Shown here: positions 26,193-36,038 of the stretch, one piece after another
Layout: every line of letters begins with the position of its first letter
Numbering within the stretch: position 1 is the first letter of the stretch
Source: Allomuricauda sp.
GTDB taxonomy: Bacteria > Bacteroidota > Bacteroidia > Flavobacteriales > Flavobacteriaceae
Direction: 5' to 3'
Length of the DNA: 64,000 nt
NCBI GenBank assembly: GCA_003712125.1
Contig: RHLF01000002.1
Coordinates: 62,001 to 126,000, forward strand
Made by a program: the position numbers and the translations under genes
Notes under the pieces: generated by a model
Database searches by the model: none
Seen by the model: only the letters and a program-made list of their open reading frames with translations
What the model was told of the DNA's origin: nothing

Positions 26193-26972
26193 ATGTTTCG
26201 TCCTTCATTTTTGTTTTTAACCATGACTATCTTTTTGATGGGTCCCTTGCATGCACAGGGCGAAGGTGGGGTTTTTACCCAATCAAGACTCGCAGCCTTA
26301 AAGACAGGTGAAGGTTCGTTGGGCAATAATCCGGCAGGAATCGAATGGTTCAATGAATTGCGACGGAAAACCGCTGCCCTCGGTCGTGAAAGTGAGGTGA
26401 AATTGGAAGATATTGAAGGTACGGTGTATCTCAATGAGCAGTTTGTTCAGGGCAAAGTATTTTACAATGATGCGTTTTATGAAAGTTTTATGCTGCGGTA
26501 TGATGCGTATAATGATGAGGTAGAAATTCAAAGGGGCAGTTCGAACAGTTTGGAGGCTTTACATAAAAGCCTTGCAATATCCTGTGAAATTTTAGGAGAT
26601 AGATTACGGTATATGGAGTACCTGGGAAAGAAGCAAGAAAGTAGAAGAGGATACCTTATTGTTTTGGTTGAGGGCCAATCGTATTCCTTATATAAAAGGT
26701 ATGCGAAAATTTTTAAAGAAGCTAAGCCCGCCAAAACATCACTGCAGGCATCCTTTCCGCATCGGTTTGTTGATGAAATTGAATACTATTTAAAGCAGGA
26801 GGGTAAAAATCCACGATACCTTAAGTTGAAAAAATCAAGTGTGCTTGAAATGTTAGCCAATGGCCCGAGTGAAAAAATCAAGCATTATATGAAGGCAAAC
26901 AAGATTGATTTGGGTAGCGAAGAACAATTGCTCCAATTGGTTTCGCATGCCAACACCATTTCCTCTCAATAA
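26193..26972 (+). CDS. Secreted protein, paralogue family member 3
   Basis: A 259-residue secreted protein with a signal peptide ending MGPLHAQ. It is the most diverged of three paralogues (others at 12245 and 13104), keeping GTVYLNEQFVQGKVFYND, LRYDAYNDEVEIQ, RGYLIVLVEGQSYSLYKRYAKIFKEAK (spanning two blocks), DEIEYYLKQEG and HYMKANKIDLGSEEQLLQLVSH. It lies head-to-head with susC, so that the SusC/D island has family members on both sides. Function unknown. Confidence 0.7.
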   Translation: MFRPSFLFLTMTIFLMGPLHAQGEGGVFTQSRLAALKTGEGSLGNNPAGIEWFNELRRKTAALGRESEVKLEDIEGTVYLNEQFVQGKVFYNDAFYESFMLRYDAYNDEVEIQRGSSNSLEALHKSLAISCEILGDRLRYMEYLGKKQESRRGYLIVLVEGQSYSLYKRYAKIFKEAKPAKTSLQASFPHRFVDEIEYYLKQEGKNPRYLKLKKSSVLEMLANGPSEKIKHYMKANKIDLGSEEQLLQLVSHANTISSQ

Positions 26973-27057
26973 TACAATTTGGTCGATGTATCGACTTAAC
27001 TTTGTCGCACCTTCTAGGGGTATCTTTTTGCCCAGGTCAAAAAATAATTTTTGACTA

Positions 27058-27088
27058 TTTGAATTATTCTCATTTATCACTACATTTG
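27058..27088 (+). promoter_or_regulatory. rpsL operon promoter
   Basis: A textbook Bacteroidota promoter: TTTG at 27058-27061, a 19-bp spacer, and TACATTTG at 27081-27088. Transcription should start near 27092-27096, at the base of the leader hairpin, about 40 nt before rpsL. Confidence 0.8.
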
Positions 27089-27091
27089 CAG

Positions 27092-27106
27092 CCCTCAAAA
27101 TGAGGG
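27092..27106 (+). promoter_or_regulatory. 5'-terminal hairpin of the rpsL leader
   Basis: Stem CCCTCA/TGAGGG (27092-27097 and 27101-27106) with loop AAA. It begins within a few bases of the expected transcript start. An analogous hairpin follows the promoter before rplC. It may protect the 5' end or take part in growth-rate control. Confidence 0.55.
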
Positions 27107-27131
27107 TTTATTTCATTTATAAAGAAATTTA

Positions 27132-27506
27132 ATGCCAACAATTTCACAATTAGTACGAAAAGGAAGGGCCACAATTACCAAGAAGAGTAAATCGGCTGCT
27201 TTGGATTCGTGCCCACAAAGGAGAGGGGTATGTACCCGTGTGTACACCACTACGCCAAAAAAACCAAACTCAGCCATGCGTAAAGTGGCAAGGGTAAGGT
27301 TGACCAATGGCAAAGAGGTGAATGCATATATTCCTGGTGAGGGCCACAACCTCCAAGAGCACTCGATAGTATTGGTTAGAGGCGGAAGGGTTAAAGATTT
27401 GCCAGGTGTTCGATACCATATTGTGCGAGGCGCACTTGATACAGCAGGTGTTGCCGGACGCACACAACGTAGATCGAAGTACGGTGCAAAACAGCCCAAA
27501 AAGTAA
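27132..27506 (+). CDS. rpsL: Ribosomal protein uS12
   Basis: 124 residues, the normal length. It lines the decoding centre of the 30S subunit. [11 protein letters not shown] and [13 protein letters not shown] carry the two lysines whose mutation confers streptomycin resistance in other bacteria, and both are the sensitive wild-type residue here. First gene of the supercluster, 6 bp before rpsG. Confidence 0.97.
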   Translation: MPTISQLVRKGRATITKKSKSAALDSCPQRRGVCTRVYTTTPKKPNSAMRKVARVRLTNGKEVNAYIPGEGHNLQEHSIVLVRGGRVKDLPGVRYHIVRGALDTAGVAGRTQRRSKYGAKQPKK

Positions 27507-27512
27507 GAAACG

Positions 27513-27989
27513 ATGAGAAAAAGACAAGCAAAGAAAAGACCTTTGTTGCCAGATCCACGGTTTAATGACCAATTGGTAACGAGGTTTGTCAATATGATGA
27601 TGTGGGACGGTAAAAAATCCGTTGCCTTCAAAATCTTCTACGATGCCATAGATATTGTAGAAGAGAAAAAAACAGATGACGAAAAGACAGCGCTTGAAAT
27701 CTGGAAAGATGCGCTTTCAAATGTTATGCCGCACGTTGAGGTTCGTAGCCGAAGGGTTGGTGGTGCGACATTTCAAATTCCCATGCAAATTCGTCCCGAC
27801 AGGAAAATTTCAACGGCCATGAAATGGTTGATCAGTTTTGCTAGAAAGCGAAATGAAAAATCAATGGCCCAAAAGTTGGCTGCTGAAGTATTGGCAGCTG
27901 CCAAGGAGGAAGGTGCTGCCGTTAAGAAACGCGTCGACACGCACAAAATGGCCGAAGCCAATAAAGCATTCTCACACTTCAGATTTTAA
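27513..27989 (+). CDS. rpsG: Ribosomal protein uS7
   Basis: 158 residues with the basic N-terminus [10 protein letters not shown], the core [18 protein letters not shown] and the C-terminal FSHFRF. It nucleates the 30S head and contacts tRNA at the exit site. It is separated from fusA by only 6 bp, as in str operons generally. Confidence 0.97.
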   Translation: MRKRQAKKRPLLPDPRFNDQLVTRFVNMMMWDGKKSVAFKIFYDAIDIVEEKKTDDEKTALEIWKDALSNVMPHVEVRSRRVGGATFQIPMQIRPDRKISTAMKWLISFARKRNEKSMAQKLAAEVLAAAKEEGAAVKKRVDTHKMAEANKAFSHFRF

Positions 27990-27995
27990 TTGACA

Positions 27996-30128
27996 ATGGC
28001 AAGAGATTTAAAATTCACAAGAAATATAGGGATTGCTGCGCATATTGATGCGGGTAAGACAACGACCACCGAACGTGTTCTTTTTTACACAGGTGTGAGT
28101 CACAAGATAGGAGAGGTTCATGACGGAGCCGCTACAATGGACTGGATGGAGCAAGAACAGGAGCGTGGTATTACCATTACTTCTGCTGCAACCACCTGTA
28201 CATGGCAGTTCCCTACTGAGCAAGGGAAACCTACCGCCGATGCCAAAGATTATCACTTTAATATTATTGATACTCCCGGTCACGTAGATTTTACCGTTGA
28301 GGTAAACAGATCGCTACGTGTTTTGGATGGTTTGGTATTCCTATTCAGTGCTGTTGACGGTGTTGAGCCGCAATCTGAAACCAACTGGAGGTTGGCTGAC
28401 AACTACAAAGTACCAAGAATGGGCTTTGTCAATAAAATGGACCGTCAAGGATCTAACTTTCTTGCTGTATGTCAGCAAGTTAGAGATATGTTGAAATCAA
28501 ATGCCGTTCCCATTGTATTGCCTATTGGGGATGAAGCCGATTTTAGAGGTATCGTTGATTTGGTTAAAAATCGGGCGATTGTATGGCATGATGAAAACTT
28601 CGGTTCGACTTTCGATGTTATCGACATTCCTGCTGAAATGGAAGCTGAGGTGAAAGAACACCGTGCTGCTTTGATCGAAGCTGTTGCAGAATACGATGAA
28701 AATTTAATGGAGAAGTTCTTCGAGGATGAGAATTCCATCACCGAAGAGGAAATTCATGCTGCACTTCGCGCTGCAGTTATGGATATGAGCATTATTCCAA
28801 TGGTATGTGGTTCAGCCTTTAAAAATAAAGGTGTTCAGTTCCTATTGGATGCTGTATGTAGGTATTTGCCTTCTCCCCTTGATAAGGACGCCATCGTTGG
28901 TGAAAATCCGGATACAGGAGAAGAAGTATCACGTAAACCTGATCCAAGCGAGCCATTTGCGGCTTTGGCTTTCAAGATTGCTACTGACCCCTTTGTTGGT
29001 AGATTGGCATTCTTTAGAGCGTACTCCGGTAAATTGGATGCGGGATCCTATGTGCTGAACAACCGTTCAGGAAATAAAGAGCGTATTTCTCGTATCTATC
29101 AGATGCACTCCAACAAGCAAAATGCAATTGAAAGCATTTCTGCTGGTGATATTGGTGCAGCGGTAGGATTTAAGGATATAAAAACAGGGGATACCCTATC
29201 ATCAGAAAAGCATCCAATTGTTTTGGAAAGTATGGTTTTTCCAGATCCGGTAATTGGTATTGCTGTTGAGCCTAAGACCAAGGCTGATGTGGATAAATTG
29301 GGGATGTCTTTGGCAAAATTGGCCGAAGAAGATCCAACATTCCAGGTGAAGACCGATGAAGCTTCAGGGCAAACGATCATCTCTGGAATGGGTGAGCTTC
29401 ACTTAGACATCATTGTTGATCGCTTAAGAAGAGAGTTCAAGGTTGAAGTTAATCAAGGACAACCTCAGGTTGAATACAAGGAAGCATTGACGCAATCTGC
29501 CGATCACAGAGAGGTTTACAAGAAGCAGACTGGTGGTCGCGGTAAGTTTGCAGACATTGTGTTTACCATGGAACCAGCAAGCGATGATGCCAAAGCAGGC
29601 TTGGAATTCATTAATGAGATTAAAGGAGGTAACATTCCTAAAGAATATATCCCATCTGTTGAGAAAGGGTTTAAGCAAGCCATGAAAAATGGACCTTTGG
29701 CCGGATTTGAGATGGATTCGATGAAAATCACCTTAAAGGATGGTTCATTCCACCCGGTGGATTCAGATTCGCTATCGTTCGAATTGGCTGCCAAAATAGG
29801 ATACAAGGAGGCTGCGAAAGCTGCTCGAGCTGTATTGATGGAGCCTATTATGAAGTTGGAAGTATTGACGCCAGAGGAAAACATGGGTGATATTGTTGGT
29901 GATTTGAATAGGAGAAGAGGCCAAGTGAACAACATGGACGATAGAGCAGGCTCAAAAGTTGTCAAAGCAGATGTGCCTTTATCGGAGATGTTTGGATATG
30001 TGACAGCCTTGAGGACATTGTCTTCGGGTCGTGCAACGTCAACCATGGAGTTCTCTCACTATGCAGAAACACCGGCTAACATTGCTGAAGAGGTAATAAA
30101 AGCAGCCAAAGGAGTAACAACGGTTTAA
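27996..30128 (+). CDS. fusA: Elongation factor G
   Basis: 710 residues. G1 [14 protein letters not shown]3 DTPGHVDF and G4 NKMD form the GTP-binding domain; domains II-V follow, including [10 protein letters not shown] and the C-terminal [15 protein letters not shown]. It drives ribosomal translocation. The frame opens at a TTG two codons earlier, but ATG at 27996 ([10 protein letters not shown]) is the family start. No tuf gene follows: rpsJ begins 10 bp downstream, joining the str and S10 operons. Confidence 0.97.
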   Translation: MARDLKFTRNIGIAAHIDAGKTTTTERVLFYTGVSHKIGEVHDGAATMDWMEQEQERGITITSAATTCTWQFPTEQGKPTADAKDYHFNIIDTPGHVDFTVEVNRSLRVLDGLVFLFSAVDGVEPQSETNWRLADNYKVPRMGFVNKMDRQGSNFLAVCQQVRDMLKSNAVPIVLPIGDEADFRGIVDLVKNRAIVWHDENFGSTFDVIDIPAEMEAEVKEHRAALIEAVAEYDENLMEKFFEDENSITEEEIHAALRAAVMDMSIIPMVCGSAFKNKGVQFLLDAVCRYLPSPLDKDAIVGENPDTGEEVSRKPDPSEPFAALAFKIATDPFVGRLAFFRAYSGKLDAGSYVLNNRSGNKERISRIYQMHSNKQNAIESISAGDIGAAVGFKDIKTGDTLSSEKHPIVLESMVFPDPVIGIAVEPKTKADVDKLGMSLAKLAEEDPTFQVKTDEASGQTIISGMGELHLDIIVDRLRREFKVEVNQGQPQVEYKEALTQSADHREVYKKQTGGRGKFADIVFTMEPASDDAKAGLEFINEIKGGNIPKEYIPSVEKGFKQAMKNGPLAGFEMDSMKITLKDGSFHPVDSDSLSFELAAKIGYKEAAKAARAVLMEPIMKLEVLTPEENMGDIVGDLNRRRGQVNNMDDRAGSKVVKADVPLSEMFGYVTALRTLSSGRATSTMEFSHYAETPANIAEEVIKAAKGVTTV

Positions 30129-30138
30129 ATTTCAGGAG

Positions 30139-30444
30139 ATGAGTCAAAAAATAAGAATAAAGTTAAAGTCTTACGACCACAATTTGGTGGACAAGTCTGC
30201 TGAAAAAATAGTCAAGACAGTTAAGACTACGGGTGCTGTGGTTACCGGTCCAATTCCGTTACCAACACACAAAAAGATATTTACAGTACTGCGTTCACCA
30301 CACGTAAATAAGAAATCAAGAGAGCAATTTCAACTGAGTTCATACAAGCGATTGCTTGATATTTACAGTTCTTCTTCAAAAACTATTGATGCTTTAATGA
30401 AATTAGAGCTTCCAAGTGGTGTAGAAGTCGAAATAAAAGTTTAA
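30139..30444 (+). CDS. rpsJ: Ribosomal protein uS10 / NusE
   Basis: 101 residues, standard length, with [20 protein letters not shown] at the start and [20 protein letters not shown] as the ribosome-binding loop. Also acts as the NusE transcription antitermination factor. Its TAA stop codon forms the first three bases of an exact -7 promoter box (30442-30449), so the end of the gene doubles as a promoter for rplC and beyond. Confidence 0.97.
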   Translation: MSQKIRIKLKSYDHNLVDKSAEKIVKTVKTTGAVVTGPIPLPTHKKIFTVLRSPHVNKKSREQFQLSSYKRLLDIYSSSSKTIDALMKLELPSGVEVEIKV

Positions 30445-30449
30445 ATTTG
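30442..30449 (+). promoter_or_regulatory. Internal promoter -7 box overlapping the rpsJ stop
   Basis: TAAATTTG is an exact TAnnTTTG match whose first three bases are the rpsJ stop codon. The bases after it (GCACGCCCT) resemble those after the rpsL box (GCAGCCCT). No convincing TTTG is seen 19 bp upstream, inside rpsJ. Confidence 0.55.
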
Positions 30450-30604
30450 CACGCCCTTTAAAAAAGGGAATTACATGTCCTGAGCTGCGAGCGAAGGAAA
30501 AACGGGAGATAAGAAAAAATATCTGGGTCACAGAATGTTTTCTTTGACCCAATTTTTTTGCCAAGAAATTGGCTTTAATTGAAGAAAAAAGTAAAAATTA
30601 AAAT
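30450..30604 (+). ncRNA. Structured leader before rplC (candidate attenuator)
   Basis: A 155-nt stretch between rpsJ and rplC with no ORF. Hairpin 1, CCCTTT/AAAGGG (30454-30468), would be at the transcript 5' end. AGATA/TATCT (30507-30524) follows. Hairpin 3, GGGTCA/TGACCC (30525-30530 and 30545-30550) with an inner AGAA/TTCT extension, is followed by seven T (30553-30559) and looks like an intrinsic terminator. Hairpin 4, GCCAA-GAAA-TTGGC (30560-30573), has a GNRA tetraloop. This layout suggests control of rplC and downstream genes by attenuation, possibly by a ribosomal protein such as uL4 or uL3; the regulator is inferred. Confidence 0.55.
30525..30559 (+). terminator. Terminator-like hairpin in the rplC leader
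   Basis: Six-base-pair stem GGGTCA/TGACCC continued by AGAA/TTCT across one mismatch, then AA and a run of seven T. It sits upstream of eight or more kilobases of essential genes, so it must be conditional or leaky. Confidence 0.6.
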
Positions 30605-31222
30605 ATGTCTGGGTTAATAGGAAGAAAAATCGGCATGACCAGCATCTTTGACGAAAACGGAAAGAACATTCCGTGTACCGTTATTCAAGCTGGACCATGT
30701 GTGGTTACCCAAGTCAGAACCGAAGAGGTAGACGGGTATAGTGCCCTTCAACTCGGTTTCGATGACAAGGCAGATAATCGTGCCAACAAGGCAGAGCAAG
30801 GTCACTTTAAAAAGGCTGGTTCTGCCCCTAAGAAAAAAGTTGTTGAATTCCGTGATTTTGAAGGTGAATACAAATTGGGCGACACCATTGGTGTTGACCT
30901 TTTTAATGAAGGTGAATTTGTTGATGTCGTTGGCACTTCAAAAGGAAAAGGATTTCAGGGTGTTGTAAAAAGACACGGTTTCGCCGGTGTCGGTCAGGCA
31001 ACTCACGGTCAGCATAACAGATTGCGTGCACCAGGTTCTATTGGTGCGGCTTCTTATCCTGCTCGAGTTTTCAAAGGAATGAAAATGGCTGGCAGAATGG
31101 GAAATGAAAGGGTGACCGTTCAAAACCTTCGTGTTTTGAAAGTAGTACCTGAAAAGAATTTGTTAGTTGTCAAAGGTGCAGTGCCTGGGCACAAAAATGC
31201 TTACGTAACTGTAGAAAAATAA
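30605..31222 (+). CDS. rplC: Ribosomal protein uL3
   Basis: 205 residues. [16 protein letters not shown] at the start and the [15 protein letters not shown] and [15 protein letters not shown] loops that reach towards the peptidyl-transferase centre are intact. It is one of the first proteins to bind 23S rRNA. It is the first gene after the structured leader, 4 bp before rplD. Confidence 0.97.
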   Translation: MSGLIGRKIGMTSIFDENGKNIPCTVIQAGPCVVTQVRTEEVDGYSALQLGFDDKADNRANKAEQGHFKKAGSAPKKKVVEFRDFEGEYKLGDTIGVDLFNEGEFVDVVGTSKGKGFQGVVKRHGFAGVGQATHGQHNRLRAPGSIGAASYPARVFKGMKMAGRMGNERVTVQNLRVLKVVPEKNLLVVKGAVPGHKNAYVTVEK

Positions 31223-31226
31223 GCTC

Positions 31227-31856
31227 ATGAAAGTTGCAGTTTTAGACAGTAAAGGAAAAGAAACAGGCAGAAAGGTAGACCTTTCTGACGATGTTTTCGG
31301 TATCGAGCCTAATGAGCACGCCATTTATTTGGACGTCAAGCAGTATTTAGCCCATCAACGTCAAGGAACGCACAAGGCTAAAGAACGTGCTGAAATTAAA
31401 GGAAGTACCCGCAAAATTAAAAAGCAAAAAGGTACAGGAACCGCTAGAGCTGGTAGTATCAAGTCACCAATTTTTAGAGGTGGTGGTAGAATTTTCGGCC
31501 CTAGACCAAAAGATTATACGCAAAAGTTGAACAAGAATGTGAAAAGACTTGCGCGTAAATCGGCCTTAAGCCTAAAATCTAAGGAAAAAGAGCTTTTGGT
31601 TGTTGAAGACTTTGAAATGAAGGCCCCAAAAACACAGGATTTCATTAAGGTCTTGAAATCACTTGGACTAGAAGACAAAAAGTCTCTAGTTGTGTTGGGC
31701 AGCCAAAACGATAATGTGTATTTGTCATCGCGCAATTTGAAAAAATCTGAGGTTGTTAGCAACACAGAATTGAATACCTACAAGATTTTGAATGCAAAAA
31801 GTCTTGTGTTGATGGAAAGCGCGGTAGAGAAAATTCAGTCAAACCTAAGTAAATAA
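31227..31856 (+). CDS. rplD: Ribosomal protein uL4
   Basis: 209 residues. The long loop with KKQKGTGTARAGSIKSPIF lines the exit tunnel. In E. coli this protein represses its own S10 operon by binding the mRNA leader; here the candidate site would be the leader two genes upstream, which is inference only. Confidence 0.97.
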   Translation: MKVAVLDSKGKETGRKVDLSDDVFGIEPNEHAIYLDVKQYLAHQRQGTHKAKERAEIKGSTRKIKKQKGTGTARAGSIKSPIFRGGGRIFGPRPKDYTQKLNKNVKRLARKSALSLKSKEKELLVVEDFEMKAPKTQDFIKVLKSLGLEDKKSLVVLGSQNDNVYLSSRNLKKSEVVSNTELNTYKILNAKSLVLMESAVEKIQSNLSK

Positions 31857-31862
31857 CAGAAA

Positions 31863-32153
31863 ATGGGTGTATTAATTAAACCTATTATTACGGAAAAGAT
31901 GACAGCTGATAGTGAGCTTTTCAATCGCTATGGCTTTTATGTAAATCCCAATGCGAACAAGCTTCAAATTAAGGAAGCCGTTGAGGCTACCTATGGGGTT
32001 TCTGTTGAAAAGGTGAGAACAATGAACTATGGTCCCACCCGTCGCACGAGATATACCAAGACAGGTATACAGCACGGTAAGACCAATGCTTTGAAAAAGG
32101 CTATAGTTGATGTAGCTGAAGGTGATGTAATTGATTTTTACAGTAATCTATAA
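31863..32153 (+). CDS. rplW: Ribosomal protein uL23
   Basis: 96 residues, with [10 protein letters not shown] at the start, [25 protein letters not shown] in the core (family helix and strand), and the basic [10 protein letters not shown] loop. It sits at the tunnel exit, where it docks trigger factor and SRP. 6 bp after rplD, 8 bp before rplB. Confidence 0.96.
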   Translation: MGVLIKPIITEKMTADSELFNRYGFYVNPNANKLQIKEAVEATYGVSVEKVRTMNYGPTRRTRYTKTGIQHGKTNALKKAIVDVAEGDVIDFYSNL

Positions 32154-32161
32154 AGACTCAA

Positions 32162-32986
32162 ATGTCAGTTAGAAAATTAAAACCAGTAACCCCAGGACAG
32201 CGTTTTAGAGTAGTAAACGGATTTGACGCGATTACTACTGATAAGCCGGAAAAAAGCTTGCTTGCTCCGAAAAAAAGGACCGGGGGTCGAAACAGTCAAG
32301 GAAAAATGACCGTACGCCATCGTGGTGGAGGTCACAAAAGAAGGTATCGTATTATTGATTTTAAAAGGGATAAGCACGGTGTTGCTGCCGAGGTAAAATC
32401 AATCCAATATGATCCAAACCGAAGTGCATTTATTGCTTTGGTTGAGTATAAAGATGGTGAAAAGCGCTATATAATTGCCCCCAACGGCCTTCAAGTGGGC
32501 CAAAAGGTAATGTCTGGTGAAAAGGCAGGACCTGAAATTGGGAATGCAATGGTTTTGAGTCAAATTCCTTTGGGAACCATAATTTCTTGTATTGAACTAA
32601 GACCAGGCCAAGGCGCTGTAATGGCAAGAAGTGCAGGAACCTTTGCACAACTAATGGCAAAGGACGGCAAGTTTGTGACTATCAAACTTCCTTCAGGTGA
32701 AACACGATTGATATTAGCCAATTGTACAGCTACCATTGGTGCAGTTTCCAATTCCGATCATCAATTATTGGTTTCAGGTAAAGCTGGCCGTAGCCGTTGG
32801 TTGGGTAGAAGACCAAGAACTAGACCAGTAGCGATGAACCCTGTTGATCACCCAATGGGTGGTGGTGAAGGAAGGGCTTCAGGAGGTCACCCAAGATCTA
32901 AGAATGGCATTCCGGCAAAAGGATTTAGAACACGTTCGAAGACTAAGGATAGTAACCGATATATTATCGAACGTAGAAAGAAATAA
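32162..32986 (+). CDS. rplB: Ribosomal protein uL2
   Basis: 274 residues. [18 protein letters not shown] and the C-terminal [14 protein letters not shown] carry the family signatures; the His in the latter lies near the peptidyl-transferase centre. Needed for subunit joining. Normal length and no oddities. Confidence 0.97.
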   Translation: MSVRKLKPVTPGQRFRVVNGFDAITTDKPEKSLLAPKKRTGGRNSQGKMTVRHRGGGHKRRYRIIDFKRDKHGVAAEVKSIQYDPNRSAFIALVEYKDGEKRYIIAPNGLQVGQKVMSGEKAGPEIGNAMVLSQIPLGTIISCIELRPGQGAVMARSAGTFAQLMAKDGKFVTIKLPSGETRLILANCTATIGAVSNSDHQLLVSGKAGRSRWLGRRPRTRPVAMNPVDHPMGGGEGRASGGHPRSKNGIPAKGFRTRSKTKDSNRYIIERRKK

Positions 32987-32996
32987 TTGATATAAA

Positions 32997-33275
32997 ATGG
33001 CACGATCACTCAAAAAAGGACCGTACGTTCATCATAGTTTAGAGAAAAAAGTCCAGCAAAATGTCGAAAGCGGAAAAAAATCCGTCATTAAGACTTGGTC
33101 AAGGGCTTCAATGATAACCCCTGATTTTGTGGGCCAAACCATTGCAGTGCACAACGGAAGACAATTTGTTCCTGTGTATGTTACTGAAAATATGGTAGGA
33201 CACAAATTGGGTGAATTTTCACCAACACGATCGTTCCGTGGTCATGCAGGTGCAAAAAATAAAGGTAAAAAGTAA
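32997..33275 (+). CDS. rpsS: Ribosomal protein uS19
   Basis: 92 residues beginning [18 protein letters not shown], with the conserved [20 protein letters not shown] strand and [15 protein letters not shown]. Binds 16S rRNA in the 30S head with uS13. 7 bp before rplV. Confidence 0.97.
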   Translation: MARSLKKGPYVHHSLEKKVQQNVESGKKSVIKTWSRASMITPDFVGQTIAVHNGRQFVPVYVTENMVGHKLGEFSPTRSFRGHAGAKNKGKK

Positions 33276-33282
33276 TTAGGCA

Positions 33283-33699
33283 ATGGGAGTTCGAAAAAGA
33301 AATATGGCTGAACGCCTCAAAGCAGAGAAAAAGGATTTGGCCTTTGCCAAATTGAATAACTGCCCTACATCTCCTCGTAAGATGCGATTGGTCGCCGATT
33401 TGATTCGCGGTAAGCAAGTTGAACCTGCGTTGGCCATCCTTAGATTTAGTCAAAAGGAGGCGTCTAGGAGATTGGAGAAACTTTTACTTTCGGCAATTGC
33501 CAACTGGGAAGCGAAAAATGAGGCAGCAAGTATCGAAGATGCTGACTTGATCATTAAGGAAATAAGGGTTGATGGCGGAACCATGTTGAAACGTCTAAGA
33601 CCTGCTCCCCAAGGGCGTGCGCACAGAATTAGAAAGCGTTCAAACCATGTAACAATGGTATTGGCTGCAAATAACATTAATACAGAAACAACAGCATAA
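33283..33699 (+). CDS. rplV: Ribosomal protein uL22
   Basis: 138 residues, about 25 longer than the E. coli protein owing to a Lys/Arg-rich N-terminal extension ([17 protein letters not shown]) that is usual in Bacteroidota. The core [19 protein letters not shown] and tunnel hairpin [19 protein letters not shown] are complete. The hairpin narrows the exit tunnel and is the site of macrolide-resistance changes in other bacteria. Confidence 0.96.
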   Translation: MGVRKRNMAERLKAEKKDLAFAKLNNCPTSPRKMRLVADLIRGKQVEPALAILRFSQKEASRRLEKLLLSAIANWEAKNEAASIEDADLIIKEIRVDGGTMLKRLRPAPQGRAHRIRKRSNHVTMVLAANNINTETTA

Positions 33700-33703
33700 T
33701 AGT

Positions 33704-34420
33704 ATGGGACAAAAGACCAATCCGATAGGAAATCGTTTGGGAATCATCCGAGGATGGGAATCAAACTGGTATGGTGGAAATGACTATGGCGATAAGCTTG
33801 CTGAAGATGACAAAATTCGCAAGTACATCCATGCTCGTTTGGCAAAAGCCAGTGTCTCACGTGTTATCATTGAGCGTACGCTTAAATTGATAACCATTAC
33901 AATTACCACGGCAAGACCTGGTATTATCATTGGTAAGGGAGGTCAAGAAGTTGACAAGTTGAAGGAAGAGTTGAAAAAGATTACCAATAAGGAGGTTCAG
34001 ATCAATATTCACGAAATCAAAAGGCCAGAGCTTGACGCAAATTTGGTTGCGGCAAGTGTAGCGCGCCAGATCGAGAGTAGAATCTCGTACCGTCGTGCTA
34101 TCAAGATGGCCATTGCCGCAGCAATGCGAATGAATGCCGAAGGGATTAAAATTCAAATTTCTGGTCGTTTGAACGGTGCAGAAATGGCACGCTCGGAGTC
34201 TTACAAAGAAGGAAGAATTCCATTATCGACCTTCCGTGCAGATGTTGACTATGCATTGACTGAGGCCCACACTACCTATGGTAGGTTAGGAGTGAAAGTA
34301 TGGATTATGAAAGGTGAGGTTTATGGTAAGCGAGAGCTTTCCCCACTCGTTGGATTGTCTAAAGGAGGATCTAAGGGAGGAAAGCAAGATGGAGGAAAAA
34401 GACAGCGCCGCAGAAAATAA
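33704..34420 (+). CDS. rpsC: Ribosomal protein uS3
   Basis: 238 residues: [17 protein letters not shown] at the start, a KH domain with [12 protein letters not shown]-type sequence ([17 protein letters not shown]) and the C-terminal [21 protein letters not shown]. Forms the mRNA entry site with uS4 and uS5. The tail is Gly/Lys/Arg-rich. Confidence 0.97.
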   Translation: MGQKTNPIGNRLGIIRGWESNWYGGNDYGDKLAEDDKIRKYIHARLAKASVSRVIIERTLKLITITITTARPGIIIGKGGQEVDKLKEELKKITNKEVQINIHEIKRPELDANLVAASVARQIESRISYRRAIKMAIAAAMRMNAEGIKIQISGRLNGAEMARSESYKEGRIPLSTFRADVDYALTEAHTTYGRLGVKVWIMKGEVYGKRELSPLVGLSKGGSKGGKQDGGKRQRRRK

Positions 34421-34442
34421 TAAGTAAAGAAGCGAATTAGAG

Positions 34443-34862
34443 ATGTTACAACCGAAAAGAACAAAATTTCGTAAAGCCCAAAAGGGTCGTATGAAGGGAA
34501 ATTCACAGCGTGGACACCAACTTTCCAATGGAATGTTCGGCATCAAATCGTTGGACTCCCATTTCATTACTTCCCGTCAGATAGAGGCTGCACGTATTGC
34601 AGCGACGCGATATATGAAACGTCAAGGGCAGTTGTGGATCAAAATATTTCCAGATAAGCCAATTACCAAAAAGCCCTTAGAAGTAAGGATGGGTAAAGGT
34701 AAGGGAGCTCCGGAATACTTTGTGGCTGTTGTTAAGCCAGGTAGAGTAATGTTCGAAGTGGCCGGTGTACCGCATGATGTCGCCAAGGAAGCCCTTCGTT
34801 TGGCAGCGCAAAAATTACCAGTGAAGACAAAATTTGTCGTAGCAAGGGATTACGCTGGATAA
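34443..34862 (+). CDS. rplP: Ribosomal protein uL16
   Basis: 139 residues: [35 protein letters not shown] and [18 protein letters not shown] are all family signatures. Assembles late near the A site of the 50S subunit. 15 bp before rpmC. Confidence 0.97.
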   Translation: MLQPKRTKFRKAQKGRMKGNSQRGHQLSNGMFGIKSLDSHFITSRQIEAARIAATRYMKRQGQLWIKIFPDKPITKKPLEVRMGKGKGAPEYFVAVVKPGRVMFEVAGVPHDVAKEALRLAAQKLPVKTKFVVARDYAG

Positions 34863-34877
34863 ATAAACTGATACGAA

Positions 34878-35069
34878 ATGAAACAAGCAGAGATAAAAGA
34901 ACTATCGGTTGAGGAAATTCAGCAAAGATTGGCTGAATTGAAAAAAGAATATGCTGATTTGAAGATGGCCCACGCAGTGACGCCTTTGGAAAATCCAATG
35001 CAGATAAGACAAACAAGAAGAACGGTCGCAAGATTGGCAACTGAGTTAACAAAAAGGGAATTACAATAA
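34878..35069 (+). CDS. rpmC: Ribosomal protein uL29
   Basis: 63 residues forming two predicted helices ([20 protein letters not shown] and [18 protein letters not shown]). Located at the tunnel exit next to uL23. 13 bp before rpsQ. Confidence 0.95.
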   Translation: MKQAEIKELSVEEIQQRLAELKKEYADLKMAHAVTPLENPMQIRQTRRTVARLATELTKRELQ

Positions 35070-35082
35070 CGGATTCGGCCTT

Positions 35083-35349
35083 ATGGAAGAAATCACAACA
35101 AGAAATCTAAGAAAAGAAAGGATTGGGGTTGTCACCAGTAACAAAATGGAGAAATCCATTGTAGTATCTGAGGTGAAACGCGTAAAGCACCCTATGTACG
35201 GTAAATTCGTTTTGAAGACCAAAAAGTACGTTGCCCACGATGAAAAGAATGATTGCAACGAAGGCGATACCGTAAGAATAATGGAAACTAGACCTTTGAG
35301 CAAGACTAAGTGCTGGAGGTTGGTTGAAATCCTTGAAAGAGCTAAATAA
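35083..35349 (+). CDS. rpsQ: Ribosomal protein uS17
   Basis: 88 residues: [20 protein letters not shown] then [13 protein letters not shown] and the [16 protein letters not shown] end, typical of uS17. Primary binder of 16S rRNA in the 30S body. Two bases separate it from rplN. Confidence 0.96.
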   Translation: MEEITTRNLRKERIGVVTSNKMEKSIVVSEVKRVKHPMYGKFVLKTKKYVAHDEKNDCNEGDTVRIMETRPLSKTKCWRLVEILERAK

Positions 35350-35351
35350 TC

Positions 35352-35720
35352 ATGGTACAACAAGAATCAAGATTAAAAGTGGCGGATAATACAGGTGCTA
35401 AAGAAGTGCTTACGATTCGCGTACTGGGAGGAACAAAAAGAAGATATGCCTCCATTGGGGATAAAATAGTTGTAACTGTAAAGGAAGCGGCTCCAAACGG
35501 CACCATTAAAAAAGGCGCTGTATCTACTGCGGTAGTGGTTCGCACTAAAAAGGAAGTAAGAAGACCAGATGGTTCTTACATTCGATTTGATGACAATGCC
35601 TGTGTATTGTTGAACCCAACTGGTGAGATGCGAGGAACACGTGTTTTCGGACCTGTTGCAAGAGAGCTTCGTGATAAGCAGTATATGAAAATTGTTTCAT
35701 TGGCCCCTGAGGTACTATAA
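35352..35720 (+). CDS. rplN: Ribosomal protein uL14
   Basis: 122 residues, starting [18 protein letters not shown], ending [20 protein letters not shown]. Part of the intersubunit bridge. Start and length match the family exactly. Confidence 0.97.
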   Translation: MVQQESRLKVADNTGAKEVLTIRVLGGTKRRYASIGDKIVVTVKEAAPNGTIKKGAVSTAVVVRTKKEVRRPDGSYIRFDDNACVLLNPTGEMRGTRVFGPVARELRDKQYMKIVSLAPEVL

Positions 35721-35730
35721 AATTCTGAAC

Positions 35731-36036
35731 ATGAAGTTGAAGATAAAATCAGGAGATACGGTAACGGTAATCGCAGGAGATCACAAAGGCTCCGAAGGAA
35801 AAGTATTGCGTGTTGACCGTGAAAAGAACAAAGCCATTGTTGAGGGCGTCAATATTGTGAAAAAGCACGAGAAGCCAAGTGCCCAAAACCCACAAGGAGG
35901 TATCACTGAAAAAGAAGCTCCTATCCACATTTCGAACCTTTCGTTGATGGAGAATGGGGAAGCTGTGCGCGTGGGCTATGAAATTAAAGATGGCAAGAAA
36001 GTCAGAGTGTCTAAGAAAACAGGAGAAATTATTTAG
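35731..36036 (+). CDS. rplX: Ribosomal protein uL24
   Basis: 101 residues with the KOW motif [20 protein letters not shown]. An upstream in-frame start at 35692 would overlap rplN by 29 bp and add non-family residues, so 35731 is used. Assembly initiator of the 50S subunit. Confidence 0.96.
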   Translation: MKLKIKSGDTVTVIAGDHKGSEGKVLRVDREKNKAIVEGVNIVKKHEKPSAQNPQGGITEKEAPIHISNLSLMENGEAVRVGYEIKDGKKVRVSKKTGEII

Positions 36037-36038
36037 TC

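Noticed and set aside
27990-30444. Missing tuf gene between fusA and rpsJ
   Set aside because: This is the normal arrangement in Bacteroidota, where tuf lies elsewhere, so it is not a deletion.
35692-35730. Longer uL24 start overlapping rplN
   Set aside because: The extra residues do not belong to the family and the ATG at 35731 gives the standard protein.
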